Assembly (NCBI RefSeq): GCF_900109345.1
Contig: NZ_FNZN01000004.1
Location: 1-64,000 of the forward strand
Origin: Maribacter orientalis
Lineage (GTDB): Bacteria; Bacteroidota; Bacteroidia; Flavobacteriales; Flavobacteriaceae
DNA: 64,000 nt
Direction of reading: 5' to 3'
The notes beneath the pieces were generated by a model. It was not told the origin of the DNA and ran no database searches. It worked only from the letters and a program-made list of their open reading frames with translations. Below, piece by piece: positions 53,738 to 63,958 of this stretch (positions are counted from its first letter, which is position 1; the number at the start of each line of letters is the position of its first letter). Both the position numbers and the translations under genes were made by a program.

Positions 53738-54424
53738 TTACTCAAAACAATCCATACACGGCTTTCGGCCAAATGTATAGGTTAATGTTAACCCAGAAAA
53801 AACATACCAATCATCACTAAAAATATTTCCAAATTGAAATTCTTCAAAGTTTGACCCCACAGGGTTGCTGGCGTCTAAGTTATCGGTAAAGGTATATCTA
53901 GCACCTATTTCAGCCCCAAAAATAAGAAACTGATTGATACGATACTTAACCCCTGCCGTCATTGGTATGGCAAATGCACCATCTTTCTGTCCAATTTCTT
54001 GCAGAACACCACCATTAAAATATTCATAATTGTATCTAAAATAGGTGATACCTGTATATAAATAAGGAGTAAAAGCCGGTCCCAATTTATGAAGATTATA
54101 CTCTACAAAGTTAAACTCAAGCCCGACAGAACCTTCTAAAACAGAATTATCAACCACATAACCTCTTTGCTGCCGTGCTGTTGAACTTGATTTATTGTCA
54201 TTTGCTGTAAACTTACCATACATTAAGCTACCTCGCCATGCATACCTTTTACTTATATTCCATTTAAATAAACCACCAAAAGCAATATCGGAAGGTAAAA
54301 TATAATTTGTTCTTCCCACATCGCTAATGGTATTAGCCCCACCTAAAAAAACACCTGCTTCATAGGTCTGCGCTTTAAGTCCGATAAACGAAAAAAGCAA
54401 TATCACTAACGTTATATAACGCAT
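53738..54424 (-). CDS. DUF6089 outer-membrane beta-barrel protein
   Basis: A 228-residue protein with signal peptide YITLVILLFSFIGLKAQ, then alternating barrel strands starting EAGVFLGGANTISDVG and ending TLTYTFGRKP. It fits the DUF6089 family encoded between nadK and uppS in Bacteroidota. It is a small porin-like or assembly-linked barrel with no known activity. Two cysteines at the C-terminus (CMDC) are notable for an exported protein. Confidence 0.85.
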   Translation of the reverse strand: MRYITLVILLFSFIGLKAQTYEAGVFLGGANTISDVGRTNYILPSDIAFGGLFKWNISKRYAWRGSLMYGKFTANDNKSSSTARQQRGYVVDNSVLEGSVGLEFNFVEYNLHKLGPAFTPYLYTGITYFRYNYEYFNGGVLQEIGQKDGAFAIPMTAGVKYRINQFLIFGAEIGARYTFTDNLDASNPVGSNFEEFQFGNIFSDDWYVFSGLTLTYTFGRKPCMDCFE

Positions 54425-54536
54425 AAATTATTTTTTACAATTATAACCCATCCCCATCAAAAATAGAAAATGAGATAATTTTCTTGTTCTCAAAAGATAA
54501 ACAGCGATTAAGGTCATTTATTGTTTAAAACCAGGC

Positions 54537-55418
54537 TCAATTTCGCCTATCCTCGCCCCAAAGTAGCTTATTTCTTAGGGTCTTTAAAAAGCTTTCAGAA
54601 GTATACTCTATCATTTTAATAGTAAAGGGCGCCTTACTAATTGCAATTTCTTGTCCATTTTCTAACGAAGCAATTCTTGAATCTAAAGAAACCAAATGAT
54701 TTTCTTCTCGACCAGATACTCTTAAACGTATTACAGTATCATCAGAAATTACAAGTGGTCTAGCATTAAGATTATGCGGTGCAATTGGTGTTAAGACCAA
54801 TGATTTTGCAGTCGGCACAATTACAGGACCACCACAACTTAATGAATACCCTGTAGAACCCGTTGGTGTTGAAATGATTAATCCGTCTGCCCAATACGAT
54901 GTTAAATACTCATTATTTAAATACGTTTCTACCGTTATCATCGAGGTAGTATCTTTTCTACTCACTGTAATTTCGTTAAGCGCGAAATTGAGATCACCAA
55001 ATTCAACATCAAGCTCTTTAGTATTTAATTGAACTAAACTACGCTCTACAATAGTATAAGCCCCTTCTTTAAATTCCCGAACTACCTTTCTAACATCTTC
55101 TTTTTTAAAAGTGGAAAGAAAACCTAATCTACCAGTATTTACACCAACTATAGGTATACCTAAATCTTTAACAAATGTTGTTGCTCTTAAAATTGTACCG
55201 TCTCCACCAAAGCTAACGAACATATCGAAAGTGGAATTTAGCCCACTCGTCATTGTAAAAGTTGGAAAGGTTTTTGAAGATTCTAATTTACGATATAGCT
55301 CATAAAACTCTTTTTCTATGAATACTTCTGAAGGTTCTTTATGCAACTCATCTAACAACTCTACTAGATACTCTATTGCATTGTCTTGATATGTTTGCCC
55401 ATATATAGCTACTTTCAT
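54537..55418 (-). CDS. nadK: NAD kinase
   Basis: A 293-residue protein. The ATP/NAD kinase marks are SFGGDGTILRATTFV, VGVNTGRLGFLSTF, and the NAD site TPTGSTGYSLSCGGP. It phosphorylates NAD to NADP in the cytoplasm. The start at 55418 (MKVAIYGQT) matches the family; an ATG three codons upstream overlaps the CBS gene. It lies one base after the CBS-domain gene, so the two are probably co-translated. Confidence 0.95.
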   Translation of the reverse strand: MKVAIYGQTYQDNAIEYLVELLDELHKEPSEVFIEKEFYELYRKLESSKTFPTFTMTSGLNSTFDMFVSFGGDGTILRATTFVKDLGIPIVGVNTGRLGFLSTFKKEDVRKVVREFKEGAYTIVERSLVQLNTKELDVEFGDLNFALNEITVSRKDTTSMITVETYLNNEYLTSYWADGLIISTPTGSTGYSLSCGGPVIVPTAKSLVLTPIAPHNLNARPLVISDDTVIRLRVSGREENHLVSLDSRIASLENGQEIAISKAPFTIKMIEYTSESFLKTLRNKLLWGEDRRN

Positions 55419-55419
55419 A

Positions 55420-56076
55420 CTATACATTTAGGTATTTATCTAAATAATCTGAACGCTCCTTAAGGTCTTCAAGAAACTGATCATCACTATTACCAAAAAG
55501 AATATGATAATTATACCTCCTAAAAGTCTGAACAACCTTATTAAAGTTCTCAGTGGTGATTTTTAAAGTAACTTGAATAATATCATTCTGTGTATCGGTA
55601 ATAAAGCCTCCTAAAAGTTTTGCATTATTACTTTCCACAATTTGAGCAATTTGACTAAATGAATAATCTTTAATCCCTGTGGCAACAACAAGAATACTAC
55701 CTGGGTCAGTAAAAAACGGAGTATCAATAAAAACAGTGACTATATCGGTAAGATCATAATAACCTACAACTTCTTCTTTTTCATTCAAAATAGGCAAAAT
55801 ATTGGCCTCATTTCGAGCAAATGCCTCTAATACATCAAGCCAATTGGTTTCGGCTCGAACAAAAAAGCTTTGTAGCTCATATCTAAACTCCTCAATTCTT
55901 GTACCTGGAAGTAATACCTCTGCATCAATTTCCGAGAAAACACCTAAAAACCTTCCTTCCTCTACAATAGCAACATGTGAGTAAGTTGTATCTTGAAAAA
56001 ACTCCAATACTTTTTCAAAAGTATCCTTTATCTCAAATACAGGAATTGTAGTAATGACATGTTCTTGAATATGCAT
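55420..56076 (-). CDS. Tandem CBS-domain protein
   Basis: A 218-residue protein with two CBS domains: the first at about residues 5-60 (VLEFFQDTTYSHVAIVEEGRF), the second at about 75-125 (NEANILPILNEKEEVVGYYDL). The rest looks ACT-like (FNKVVQTFRRYNYHIL). It would sense adenine nucleotides and is linked to nadK by its position, a common Bacteroidota arrangement. The family start at 56076 is preferred to the longer frame at 56103. It is divergent from pdxJ. Confidence 0.88.
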   Translation of the reverse strand: MHIQEHVITTIPVFEIKDTFEKVLEFFQDTTYSHVAIVEEGRFLGVFSEIDAEVLLPGTRIEEFRYELQSFFVRAETNWLDVLEAFARNEANILPILNEKEEVVGYYDLTDIVTVFIDTPFFTDPGSILVVATGIKDYSFSQIAQIVESNNAKLLGGFITDTQNDIIQVTLKITTENFNKVVQTFRRYNYHILFGNSDDQFLEDLKERSDYLDKYLNV

Positions 56077-56168
56077 AGGCTTGATTATAACGCAAAATAA
56101 CAATTAATAATATCAAAAGGCGTGCCTTATTCGTATTTTTGAAACTCTTAAAAGGTAAATAAGACATA

Positions 56169-56882
56169 ATGACAAAACTTAGCGTTAACGTAAACAAAAT
56201 AGCAACCCTTAGGAATGCCCGTGGAGGCAATGTACCTGATTTACTAAAGGTTTCAAAAGACTTAGAAAGTTTTGGCGCACAAGGCATTACCATACACCCA
56301 AGACCAGACGAACGTCATATTCGTTACAAAGATGCTAGAGATTTGAAAAATATGGTAACAACCGAGTTTAATATTGAAGGTAATCCAATTCCAAAATTCA
56401 TCGATTTAGTCCTTGAATTAAAGCCAGAACAAGTCACTTTAGTACCCGACTCGATTGAAGCTATAACTTCGAATGCAGGTTGGAACACTATTAAGTATAA
56501 AGATTTTTTAACCGATGTTATCAAAACTTTTAAGCAAGCAGGTATACGCACCTCAATTTTTGTTGATCCCGACCCAATAATGATTCGTGGCGCAGCAGAG
56601 GTAGGTACAGACCGTATAGAATTATACACGGAAAGCTATGCCGCCAATTATGAGCTAAATAAAGAAAAAGCAATACAACCATTCATTGAAGCCGCTAAGA
56701 GTGCTACCGAATTAGGCATCGGAATAAACGCTGGCCATGATTTAAGCTTGGACAATATTGAATATTTTGCAAAAAATATCCCTAATTTACTAGAGGTATC
56801 AATAGGTCATGCGCTTATTAGCGAAGCATTATATTTAGGCCTTGATAATGTTGTGAACATGTATTTACATAGGTTAAAATGA
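56169..56882 (+). CDS. pdxJ: Pyridoxine 5'-phosphate synthase
   Basis: A 237-residue TIM barrel. The N-terminal substrate site is [17 protein letters not shown], followed by [13 protein letters not shown] and [10 protein letters not shown] (family PE-residues), with [12 protein letters not shown] near the C-terminus. It makes pyridoxine phosphate from DXP and 3-amino-1-hydroxyacetone phosphate. A -7-like TATTTTTG (56134-56141) precedes it. Its stop overlaps the start of the alpha/beta hydrolase. Confidence 0.96.
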   Translation: MTKLSVNVNKIATLRNARGGNVPDLLKVSKDLESFGAQGITIHPRPDERHIRYKDARDLKNMVTTEFNIEGNPIPKFIDLVLELKPEQVTLVPDSIEAITSNAGWNTIKYKDFLTDVIKTFKQAGIRTSIFVDPDPIMIRGAAEVGTDRIELYTESYAANYELNKEKAIQPFIEAAKSATELGIGINAGHDLSLDNIEYFAKNIPNLLEVSIGHALISEALYLGLDNVVNMYLHRLK

Positions 56883-57661
56883 AGCAAATTTTACATTCAT
56901 TAATTATAGGAGAAGGCAAACCGCTATGCATTCTACATGGATTTTTAGGAATGCTTGACAATTGGAAAACACTAGGCACTGCATATGCTGAAAACGGATT
57001 TCAAGTTCATTTGATTGACCAACGTAATCATGGCAAAAGCTTTCATTCACCCGATTTTGATTATGACATACTTTCAGATGACCTACTAAATTATATGGAT
57101 CATCATAAAATTAAAAGCACAATACTTATTGGTCATTCTATGGGAGGGAAAACGGCAATGCAATTTGCCTGCTCTCACCCCGAAAGAATAAATAAATTAT
57201 TAATTGCCGACATTGCTCCAAAATTTTATCCACCGCATCATCAAACCATAATAGAAGGCTTAAACGCCATTGATACCAATAATTTGAAATCGCGAAAAGA
57301 TGCAGACGACCAACTAACAAAATATATTTCAGATTTCGGCACGCGACAATTTTTACTAAAAAATCTATTTAGAAATGAAGATAAAAAATTGTGCTTCAGG
57401 TTCAATCTTGAGGTTTTGAGCGAAAAAATGGAAGAGATAGGCGACAATATTAATAGTACGGATTTTTACGAAGGACCAACACTTTTCTTAAGAGGTGAGC
57501 GATCTGAGTATGTAACAAAAAATGATATTGAAATCATTAAAAGGCATTTTCCAACGGCAACAATAGAAACTATAAGTAATGCTGGCCACTGGCTACACGC
57601 AGAAAATCCTGATGAATTCCTTGAAAAATCATTAACCTTTTTCAATCGAACAAAAAATTAA
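56879..57661 (+). CDS. Alpha/beta hydrolase (YbfF-like esterase)
   Basis: A 260-residue protein with the oxyanion [10 protein letters not shown], nucleophile Ser in [10 protein letters not shown], probable Asp in [10 protein letters not shown] region and His in [12 protein letters not shown]. It resembles YbfF-type esterases. It overlaps pdxJ by four bases, so is co-expressed. The substrate is unknown. Confidence 0.9.
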   Translation: MKQILHSLIIGEGKPLCILHGFLGMLDNWKTLGTAYAENGFQVHLIDQRNHGKSFHSPDFDYDILSDDLLNYMDHHKIKSTILIGHSMGGKTAMQFACSHPERINKLLIADIAPKFYPPHHQTIIEGLNAIDTNNLKSRKDADDQLTKYISDFGTRQFLLKNLFRNEDKKLCFRFNLEVLSEKMEEIGDNINSTDFYEGPTLFLRGERSEYVTKNDIEIIKRHFPTATIETISNAGHWLHAENPDEFLEKSLTFFNRTKN

Positions 57662-57692
57662 AACAATTAATCACACTTTAAATCAAATAGAT

Positions 57693-58040
57693 ATGAAACT
57701 AATTCTAAGAATACTTTTAAGTGCTTTATCCGTAATTATCTTAGCAAATGTTTTACCCAATGTTTCTGTAGATAGTTTTATGACCGCTATTATTGTAGCC
57801 GTTGTTCTAAGTTTACTGAATTTTTTAGTAAAACCAATTTTGGTAATTTTGACCTTACCTGTAACCATTGTTACCTTCGGCCTTTTCTTACTAATTATAA
57901 ATGCTATAATTATTCTCCTTGCCGATAAGCTAATTGACGGTTTTACGGTAAGTAACATTTGGTGGGCTTTGATTTTTAGCCTACTGCTATCCTTTTTACA
58001 ATCCATCTTCTTTTCATTGCTAAATGACGACAAGTCATAG
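57693..58040 (+). CDS. Phage-holin-4-type small membrane protein
   Basis: A 115-residue protein with four membrane helices and the family motif LNFLVKPILVILTLPVTIVTFGLFLLIINAI. The protein belongs to a holin-named family widespread in bacterial chromosomes without phage genes; a lytic role is not implied. Membrane-integrity or transport functions are possible. It follows the hydrolase by 31 bp and precedes the tig promoter. Confidence 0.85.
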   Translation: MKLILRILLSALSVIILANVLPNVSVDSFMTAIIVAVVLSLLNFLVKPILVILTLPVTIVTFGLFLLIINAIIILLADKLIDGFTVSNIWWALIFSLLLSFLQSIFFSLLNDDKS

Positions 58041-58074
58041 TTGCTTTTGATTTGAAATTCAATACTTTAAAAAA

Positions 58075-58105
58075 TTGGTTGACTTTGCAAAATATAGTAT
58101 TTTTG
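58075..58105 (+). promoter_or_regulatory. tig promoter
   Basis: TTG at 58075-58077, 20-base spacer, TATTTTTG at 58098-58105, a good Bacteroidota match 36 bases before the start codon. Confidence 0.7.
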
Positions 58106-58140
58106 CATCCCATTTTATACATGCAAATAGATAATAAGGA

Positions 58141-59463
58141 ATGAATATTACGAAAGAGCAGATAGACGATTTAAATGCAGTAGTTAAAGTTGCTATCACA
58201 AAAGACGATTACCAAGATAAGGTAGATACCATATTAAAGGATTATAAAAAGCAAGCCAACATACCTGGTTTTAGAAAGGGTCAAGTACCTATGGGCCTTA
58301 TTAAAAAACAATATGGCAAAGCAGTTTTGGTCGATGAAGTAAACAAATTGTTGCAAGACAACCTTAACAAATACCTTACTGAAGAAAAACTAGACGTTCT
58401 TGGAAATCCACTTCCAAAACAACAGGATAATTTTGATTGGGACCAAGATGAACTAGCTTTTGAGTTTGAATTGGGTTTAGCTCCAAATTTTGAGGTTTCA
58501 TTGAAAACCAAAAAAGCGATAACTCAATATAAGATTGTTGCCGACAAGAAAATGATTGACGAGCAAGTAGAGCGTATACAAAAGCAATATGGTAAGCTTG
58601 TAAGCAAAGATGTAGTTAGCAAAAATGACGAAGTTAGCGGTACTTTCTTTAACGAAGCTGAAGAAATTGACAACAAGACCATGTTGGAAACCGATAAACT
58701 GAAAAGCAAAAAAGCTTTAGATGCATTGAAAGGCAAGAAGGTTGGTGATGTCATCACTTTAAAAACTAAAGGATTATTCAATGAAGACCATATGCTATCT
58801 AGTGCTTTAGGCATCGATAAGCAAAAAGCTGAATCTTTGGATACCGAGGTAACTTTTACAATTTCGGAAATAAATGAAAGAGAAGCTGCAGAGCTGAACC
58901 AAGAGTTATTTGATAAATTGTTTGGACCTGACAGTGTAAAATCTGAGAAAGAATTAAAAGAGCGTATTAAAGAAGATTCTGAAAAACAATTCGAACAACA
59001 GTCTGATCAAAAATTATTGAACGACGTTACAGAATACTTTATTGATAACACCAAATTTGAACTGCCAAGCGGTTTCTTAACCAAATGGATACAAATGACA
59101 GGTGAAGAGCCTTTATCTGAGGAGCAAGCGGTTGAAGAGTATGCAAAATCTGAAAAAGGATTACGCTACCAACTTATAGAAGGCAAAATTATTCGTGACA
59201 ATGAACTGCAAGTTCAATTCGATGAGTTGAAAGAATTCTCTAAAGGATTTATTCGCTCGCAAATGGCTCAATTCGGTCAATTAGACCCAAAAGAAGAAGA
59301 ATTAGACAGCATTGCTGCTCGAGTTCTTGGCAACCAAGATGAAGTAAAAAGACTTTCAGAACAATTGATGAGTCAAAAACTATTGAATCTTTATAAGGAA
59401 AAAGCAAACCTTAAGACAAAGGAAGTTACCTATGAAAATTTCGTGAAAGAAGTTTACGGATAA
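58141..59463 (+). CDS. tig: Trigger factor
   Basis: A 440-residue ribosome-bound chaperone. The N-terminal ribosome-binding domain carries the GFRKGQVPMGLIKKQYG signature. A PPIase-like middle is degraded, as usual in Bacteroidota, and the long helical C-terminal domain has the acidic segment EEEL and KSEKELKERIKEDSEKQFEQQ. It folds nascent chains. It precedes clpP and clpX as in many bacteria, but a terminator splits it from clpP. Confidence 0.95.
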   Translation: MNITKEQIDDLNAVVKVAITKDDYQDKVDTILKDYKKQANIPGFRKGQVPMGLIKKQYGKAVLVDEVNKLLQDNLNKYLTEEKLDVLGNPLPKQQDNFDWDQDELAFEFELGLAPNFEVSLKTKKAITQYKIVADKKMIDEQVERIQKQYGKLVSKDVVSKNDEVSGTFFNEAEEIDNKTMLETDKLKSKKALDALKGKKVGDVITLKTKGLFNEDHMLSSALGIDKQKAESLDTEVTFTISEINEREAAELNQELFDKLFGPDSVKSEKELKERIKEDSEKQFEQQSDQKLLNDVTEYFIDNTKFELPSGFLTKWIQMTGEEPLSEEQAVEEYAKSEKGLRYQLIEGKIIRDNELQVQFDELKEFSKGFIRSQMAQFGQLDPKEEELDSIAARVLGNQDEVKRLSEQLMSQKLLNLYKEKANLKTKEVTYENFVKEVYG

Positions 59464-59491
59464 TTCCAAACAATAAATTAAGTATCTTTAC

Positions 59492-59518
59492 GGTGCCGGA
59501 AATGAAATTTTCGGCACC
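59492..59518 (+). terminator. tig terminator
   Basis: GGTGCCG pairs with CGGCACC around a 13-base AT-rich loop, followed by TTTTTTT. Confidence 0.9.
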
Positions 59519-59550
59519 TTTTTTTACTCTAAAAAATAGACATACAATTT

Positions 59551-60231
59551 ATGGATTACGGAAAAGAATTCAAGAATTTCGCAATAAACGATCAAGGTAT
59601 TAGCAGTACATATTACGACACAATAATGAGCAGCATGTACCCAACAAACATGACGCCTAACATTATTGAAGAAAGGTCTATGAATGTTGTTGCCATGGAT
59701 GTTTATTCGCGTTTAATGATGGATCGTATCATATTCATGGGTACGGGTATCAATGATCAAGTTGCAAATATCATTCAAGCACAATTATTGTTTCTAGCAA
59801 GTGTTGACGCTAAAAAGGATATTCAAATTTACATCAACTCTCCTGGAGGTAGTGTATATGCAGGTTTAGGTATTTATGATACTATGCAATTTATTACTCC
59901 TGATGTTGCTACTATATGTACAGGAATGGCCGCTTCAATGGGTGCTGTTTTATTATGCGCTGGTGAAAAAGGAAAACGTAGTGGCTTACAACATTCTCGT
60001 GTTATGATTCACCAACCAATGGGTGGTGCTCAAGGGCAAGCGAGTGATATTGAAATTACCGCAAGAGAAATCTTAAAGTTAAAAGATGAATTATATGAAA
60101 TCATAGCTCAGCATTCTAACACCGATATTGAAAAAGTACGTGATGATAGTGATCGTGATTACTGGATGAAAGCTGACGAAGCCCTTAAGTATGGAATGAT
60201 CGATGAAATTTTGGTAAGGGATAAGAAATAA
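59551..60231 (+). CDS. clpP: ATP-dependent Clp protease proteolytic subunit
   Basis: A 226-residue serine protease with a slightly long N-terminus. Active-site Ser is in GMAASMGAVLL, His in SRVMIHQPMGG and Asp in DDSDRDYWM. It forms the tetradecameric chamber fed by ClpX. It lies 32 bp after the tig terminator and 87 bp before clpX. Confidence 0.97.
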   Translation: MDYGKEFKNFAINDQGISSTYYDTIMSSMYPTNMTPNIIEERSMNVVAMDVYSRLMMDRIIFMGTGINDQVANIIQAQLLFLASVDAKKDIQIYINSPGGSVYAGLGIYDTMQFITPDVATICTGMAASMGAVLLCAGEKGKRSGLQHSRVMIHQPMGGAQGQASDIEITAREILKLKDELYEIIAQHSNTDIEKVRDDSDRDYWMKADEALKYGMIDEILVRDKK

Positions 60232-60318
60232 TTCCGACTACTTGAATCAAATAAATAAATGAATTTTAAACCAAAAACGATTTTCAATCGTTAAGGAATA
60301 GAATAGAGAAGTAAGATA

Positions 60319-61554
60319 ATGGCAAAGGAAAATTTAGAATGTTCATTCTGTGGTAGAAAAAAACCAGAAACCAATTTATTGATTGCAGGTCTTGACGCAC
60401 ACATTTGTGACCGTTGTATAGAGCAGGCTCACGGCATTGTTGCTGAAGAATCAAAACAAACAAAGACAAATGATCTTTCTTCTGAACTAGTCTTAAAAAA
60501 GCCTCAAGAGATTAAGGAGTTTTTAGACACCTTTATTATTGGGCAAGAACGAACAAAAAAAGTGATGTCGGTAGCTGTTTACAATCACTACAAAAGATTA
60601 CTTCAACCATCTTCAAAAGAAGATGACATAGAGATTCAAAAAAGTAATATTATAATGGTAGGGCAAACCGGTACAGGTAAAACCCTAATGGCAAAAACTA
60701 TTGCGAAATTACTTAATGTACCATTGGCTATAGTAGATGCTACAGTGTTGACAGAAGCTGGTTATGTAGGTGAAGATGTAGAAAGTATTTTAACACGTCT
60801 TTTACAGGCAGCAGATTACAATCTTGAAAAAGCTGAAAGAGGTATTGTATTTATTGACGAAATAGATAAGATAGCTCGCAAGGGTGATAACCCATCGATA
60901 ACTAGAGATGTATCTGGTGAAGGTGTACAACAAGGGCTTCTAAAATTATTAGAAGGCACTGTTGTTAATGTTCCACCTAAAGGTGGAAGAAAACATCCTG
61001 ATCAAAAATTTATCGAAGTCAATACTGAAAACATACTATTCATTGCTGGTGGAGCATTTGATGGTATTGAACGTGCCATTACAAAACGTTTGAATATGCA
61101 AGCTGTAGGTTATAGTGCTTCAAAATCTGACAACTTTTTGGACACCACCAATATGTTACAATATATAATACCTAGAGATTTAAAAGAATTCGGACTTATA
61201 CCTGAAATTATTGGTAGACTTCCTGTTCTTACTCATATGAATCCGCTAGATAAAAAGACGTTAAGAGCAATCTTGACAGAACCTAAAAATGCAATCATTA
61301 AACAGTACGAGAAACTGTTTGCAATGGATAATATTACTTTTACCATCACTGAACAGGCATTAGACTATATTGTTGATAAGGCAATTGAATACAAGCTTGG
61401 TGCTAGAGGTTTAAGATCTTTATGTGAAGCAATCTTTACAGATGCAATGTTCGAGATGCCAAGTACAGATGATACGACGTTCAAAGTAACAAAACCTTAT
61501 GCTGAAGAAAAGTTATCTTACGATACCGTAAAAAAGTTAAAAGCAGTTTCTTAA
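60319..61554 (+). CDS. clpX: ATP-dependent Clp protease ATP-binding subunit ClpX
   Basis: A 411-residue AAA+ unfoldase. The N-terminal zinc finger has [10 protein letters not shown] and CDRC. Walker A is GQTGTGKT, the pore loop is GYVG, Walker B is IVFIDEIDK and sensor 2 is GARGLRSL. Substrates are unfolded into ClpP. It ends at a strong terminator. Confidence 0.97.
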   Translation: MAKENLECSFCGRKKPETNLLIAGLDAHICDRCIEQAHGIVAEESKQTKTNDLSSELVLKKPQEIKEFLDTFIIGQERTKKVMSVAVYNHYKRLLQPSSKEDDIEIQKSNIIMVGQTGTGKTLMAKTIAKLLNVPLAIVDATVLTEAGYVGEDVESILTRLLQAADYNLEKAERGIVFIDEIDKIARKGDNPSITRDVSGEGVQQGLLKLLEGTVVNVPPKGGRKHPDQKFIEVNTENILFIAGGAFDGIERAITKRLNMQAVGYSASKSDNFLDTTNMLQYIIPRDLKEFGLIPEIIGRLPVLTHMNPLDKKTLRAILTEPKNAIIKQYEKLFAMDNITFTITEQALDYIVDKAIEYKLGARGLRSLCEAIFTDAMFEMPSTDDTTFKVTKPYAEEKLSYDTVKKLKAVS

Positions 61555-61582
61555 ATAAGACCCTGAATAATATATAAAAAAA

Positions 61583-61602
61583 GCGTGGATATTCATCCAC
61601 GC
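61583..61602. terminator. Terminator between clpX and the hydrolase gene
   Basis: GCGTGGAT-ATTC-ATCCACGC is a perfect 8-bp stem with A-run on the left and T-run on the right. It serves both convergent genes. Confidence 0.92.
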
Positions 61603-61633
61603 TTTTTTTTAGGTTCTAATCTTATATTTTACA

Positions 61634-62191
61634 CTAGACCACTTTCTTAATTTGTGGTGCTATTTGTGTTACCTCTTGTAATAAATCTAAACATACTTTC
61701 TGTATGATTTTCTCATCAGAATAAAGTGTATGCCCATAATTGGAAACAACTTCCATGTCAATACCTAATCTAACAGCCCAATCATCACTCGGCTTAAATA
61801 CGTCATTTTCACCATATACCAATTGAAATGGCACATTTGGCCTTTCATTTTTTAAACGAATTCTAGTAGCCGAAACACTATAAAATGATTTAACTGGCAA
61901 TCCATTTTTTGCAGCTTCCCAAACAATAGTTGCACCCGTACTAAAAGCTAGATAATAACAAGGTTCTTTCTCTTTTTTCAACAAATGAGAAACAGCTGTA
62001 TCAATACCACCATTAACAAAAGCACTATGAACATTTTCTTCTGACTGTACCAATAGATCCAGGTTGGCCAATTGTTGACTATCATAAAAAGTAATATCAA
62101 AATACTGTTGAAGGTATCCTAAATATGAAGTAATCCACAAACCTTTCTTAGCGCCCCACATATCTGAAACAATCACTAATTTCTGTGCCAT
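61634..62191 (-). CDS. Small alpha/beta hydrolase-like protein
   Basis: A 185-residue protein with the alpha/beta hydrolase plan in reduced form. A possible nucleophile is Ser in AFSTGATIVW (the G-x-S-x-G is altered to A-x-S-x-G), Asp in YGENDVFKPSDD and His in SNYGHTLYS. It is shorter than typical enzymes of this fold, and the oxyanion His-Gly is missing. It converges with clpX. The substrate is unknown. The 252 bp upstream hold nothing recognisable. Confidence 0.7.
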   Translation of the reverse strand: MAQKLVIVSDMWGAKKGLWITSYLGYLQQYFDITFYDSQQLANLDLLVQSEENVHSAFVNGGIDTAVSHLLKKEKEPCYYLAFSTGATIVWEAAKNGLPVKSFYSVSATRIRLKNERPNVPFQLVYGENDVFKPSDDWAVRLGIDMEVVSNYGHTLYSDEKIIQKVCLDLLQEVTQIAPQIKKVV

Positions 62192-62443
62192 AATAATCGT
62201 ATTTTATAGTTTGGTTAAGTTTTCCTACAGCAAGTTGGATTTTTAGCTGCACATATCACTATTTAATTGTTTACTCGTATAAAATTATCGTTGTAGTCCC
62301 TTTTATTAAGAATTCTAATGATAAAAAGCAACAATTGAAATAGCTCTTAACCAGGTTTTTAACCAATATAAAGTTAATTCAACTATTGAGCCAAAATAAA
62401 AGTATGTTGTGATTAGACTAAAAAATAGTGTGTATGGGGCAAA

Positions 62444-63958
62444 TTACCCGTTCATTAGCAAAAGCTCTTCTAAATAATCACGTTTATTGGAAAGTCTTGG
62501 TATTTTATGTTGACCACCAAGTTTATCATTTGCCTTTAACCAATCATAGAATAAGTTTTTACGGGCAATATGAACCAAGGGTAGGTTTAAGGTGATATTA
62601 TTAAGCCGTTTTGCCTCGTAATCTGAATTGAGTGATTTCAAAGCATTGTCAAATACATTAACAAACAAATTAAAATCTTTTGGCAAGGTTCTAAATTCCA
62701 TAATCCACTCATGAGCTCCTTTTTCTTTATCGACCATGAAAATAGGTCCGGCAGTATAATCGATAATTTCAGCCTCGGTTTTAGCACAAGCTATTTTCAA
62801 TGCTTCCTCGGCATTTTCAATAATCAACTCCTCACCAAAAACATTGATATGATGTTTAGTACGCCCAGTAACCTTTATTCGATATGGACTTTTAGAAGTA
62901 AACCTAACAGTATCTCCAATTTTATAACGCCATAGGCCAGAGTTGGTCGTGATGATAATTGCATAATTTTTCTCTAGTTCAATTTCCCATAACGGAATCG
63001 CTTCTTGCTCTATTGTGCCATAAACATCCATCGGGATAAACTCATAAAAAATACCATAGTCTAACATGAGTAAAAGATCTTCCTTATTATTTCTATCTTG
63101 AATAGCAAAAAATCCTTCTGAAGCATTATATATTTCATAATACCTAAAATTATCATTTGGAAGTATTTTTTTATACTGTTCTTTATATGGGTTGAAGTTT
63201 ACACCGCCATGAAAGTACACCTCTAAATTTTCCCATACTTGAAATAAATTCTCTTTTCCTGTTTCTTCTAAAACTTTATTCATCAAGACCAACATCCATG
63301 ATGGAACACCTGCAAGGCTAGTTACATTCTCTTGTACACTTTCATGAATAATGGCCATCAGCTTACTTTCCCATTCACTCATCAAAGAAACCTTATTACT
63401 AGGTGTACTGCTGTATTCTGCCCATAAAGGCATGTTATCTATAAGAATGGCAGACAGATCACCAAAAAAAGAGCCATTGTCCTCGTAGAGCTCTTTACTA
63501 CCCCCTAATCGAAGACTTTTACCCGTAAACAATTGTGAATTTTCATTATTGTTTAAATAAAGGCATAGTAAATCTTTGCTTGATTTATAATGGCAGTCCT
63601 CTAATGCTTCACTACTAACGGGAATAAACTTACTTTTTGCATTAGTGGTTCCACTACTTTTCGCAAACAATTTCACCTTGGTAGGCCAAAAAAGATTTTG
63701 TTCACCTTTTCTAGTACGTTCAATTATTGGTTCAATTTCTTCATAAGACACGATTGGCAAACGTTCTTTAAATGTGTTATATGATTCAATAGAATCGAAT
63801 TCGTACTTTCTACCAACTTCTGTGTCTTCTGCAAATTCGAGCAATTGCAGTAAAACTTCTTCTTGAACCTCTTCTGGGTACTTTAAAAAAAGTTCTATCT
63901 GATGATAACGCTTCTTCAACAGCCAAGAGGCAATGGAATTAAATAAAGTAATTGGCAT
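62444..63958 (-). CDS. GH3-family acyl-adenylating enzyme
   Basis: A 504-residue protein of the bacterial GH3 (auxin-responsive promoter-like) family within the ANL superfamily. The ATP motif is KSSGTTNAKSKFIPVS, with a later YEIYNASEGFFAIQD and the hinge region KVTGRTKHHINVFGEELI. It would adenylate a carboxylic acid and ligate it to an amino acid or amine. Bacteroidota members of this family are not tied to plant hormone metabolism by context. The next gene upstream is outside the window. Confidence 0.88.
   Translation of the reverse strand: MPITLFNSIASWLLKKRYHQIELFLKYPEEVQEEVLLQLLEFAEDTEVGRKYEFDSIESYNTFKERLPIVSYEEIEPIIERTRKGEQNLFWPTKVKLFAKSSGTTNAKSKFIPVSSEALEDCHYKSSKDLLCLYLNNNENSQLFTGKSLRLGGSKELYEDNGSFFGDLSAILIDNMPLWAEYSSTPSNKVSLMSEWESKLMAIIHESVQENVTSLAGVPSWMLVLMNKVLEETGKENLFQVWENLEVYFHGGVNFNPYKEQYKKILPNDNFRYYEIYNASEGFFAIQDRNNKEDLLLMLDYGIFYEFIPMDVYGTIEQEAIPLWEIELEKNYAIIITTNSGLWRYKIGDTVRFTSKSPYRIKVTGRTKHHINVFGEELIIENAEEALKIACAKTEAEIIDYTAGPIFMVDKEKGAHEWIMEFRTLPKDFNLFVNVFDNALKSLNSDYEAKRLNNITLNLPLVHIARKNLFYDWLKANDKLGGQHKIPRLSNKRDYLEELLLMNG

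Noticed and set aside
57693-58040. Prophage evidence from the holin-named gene
   Set aside because: This family is widespread in chromosomes; no other phage gene is nearby.
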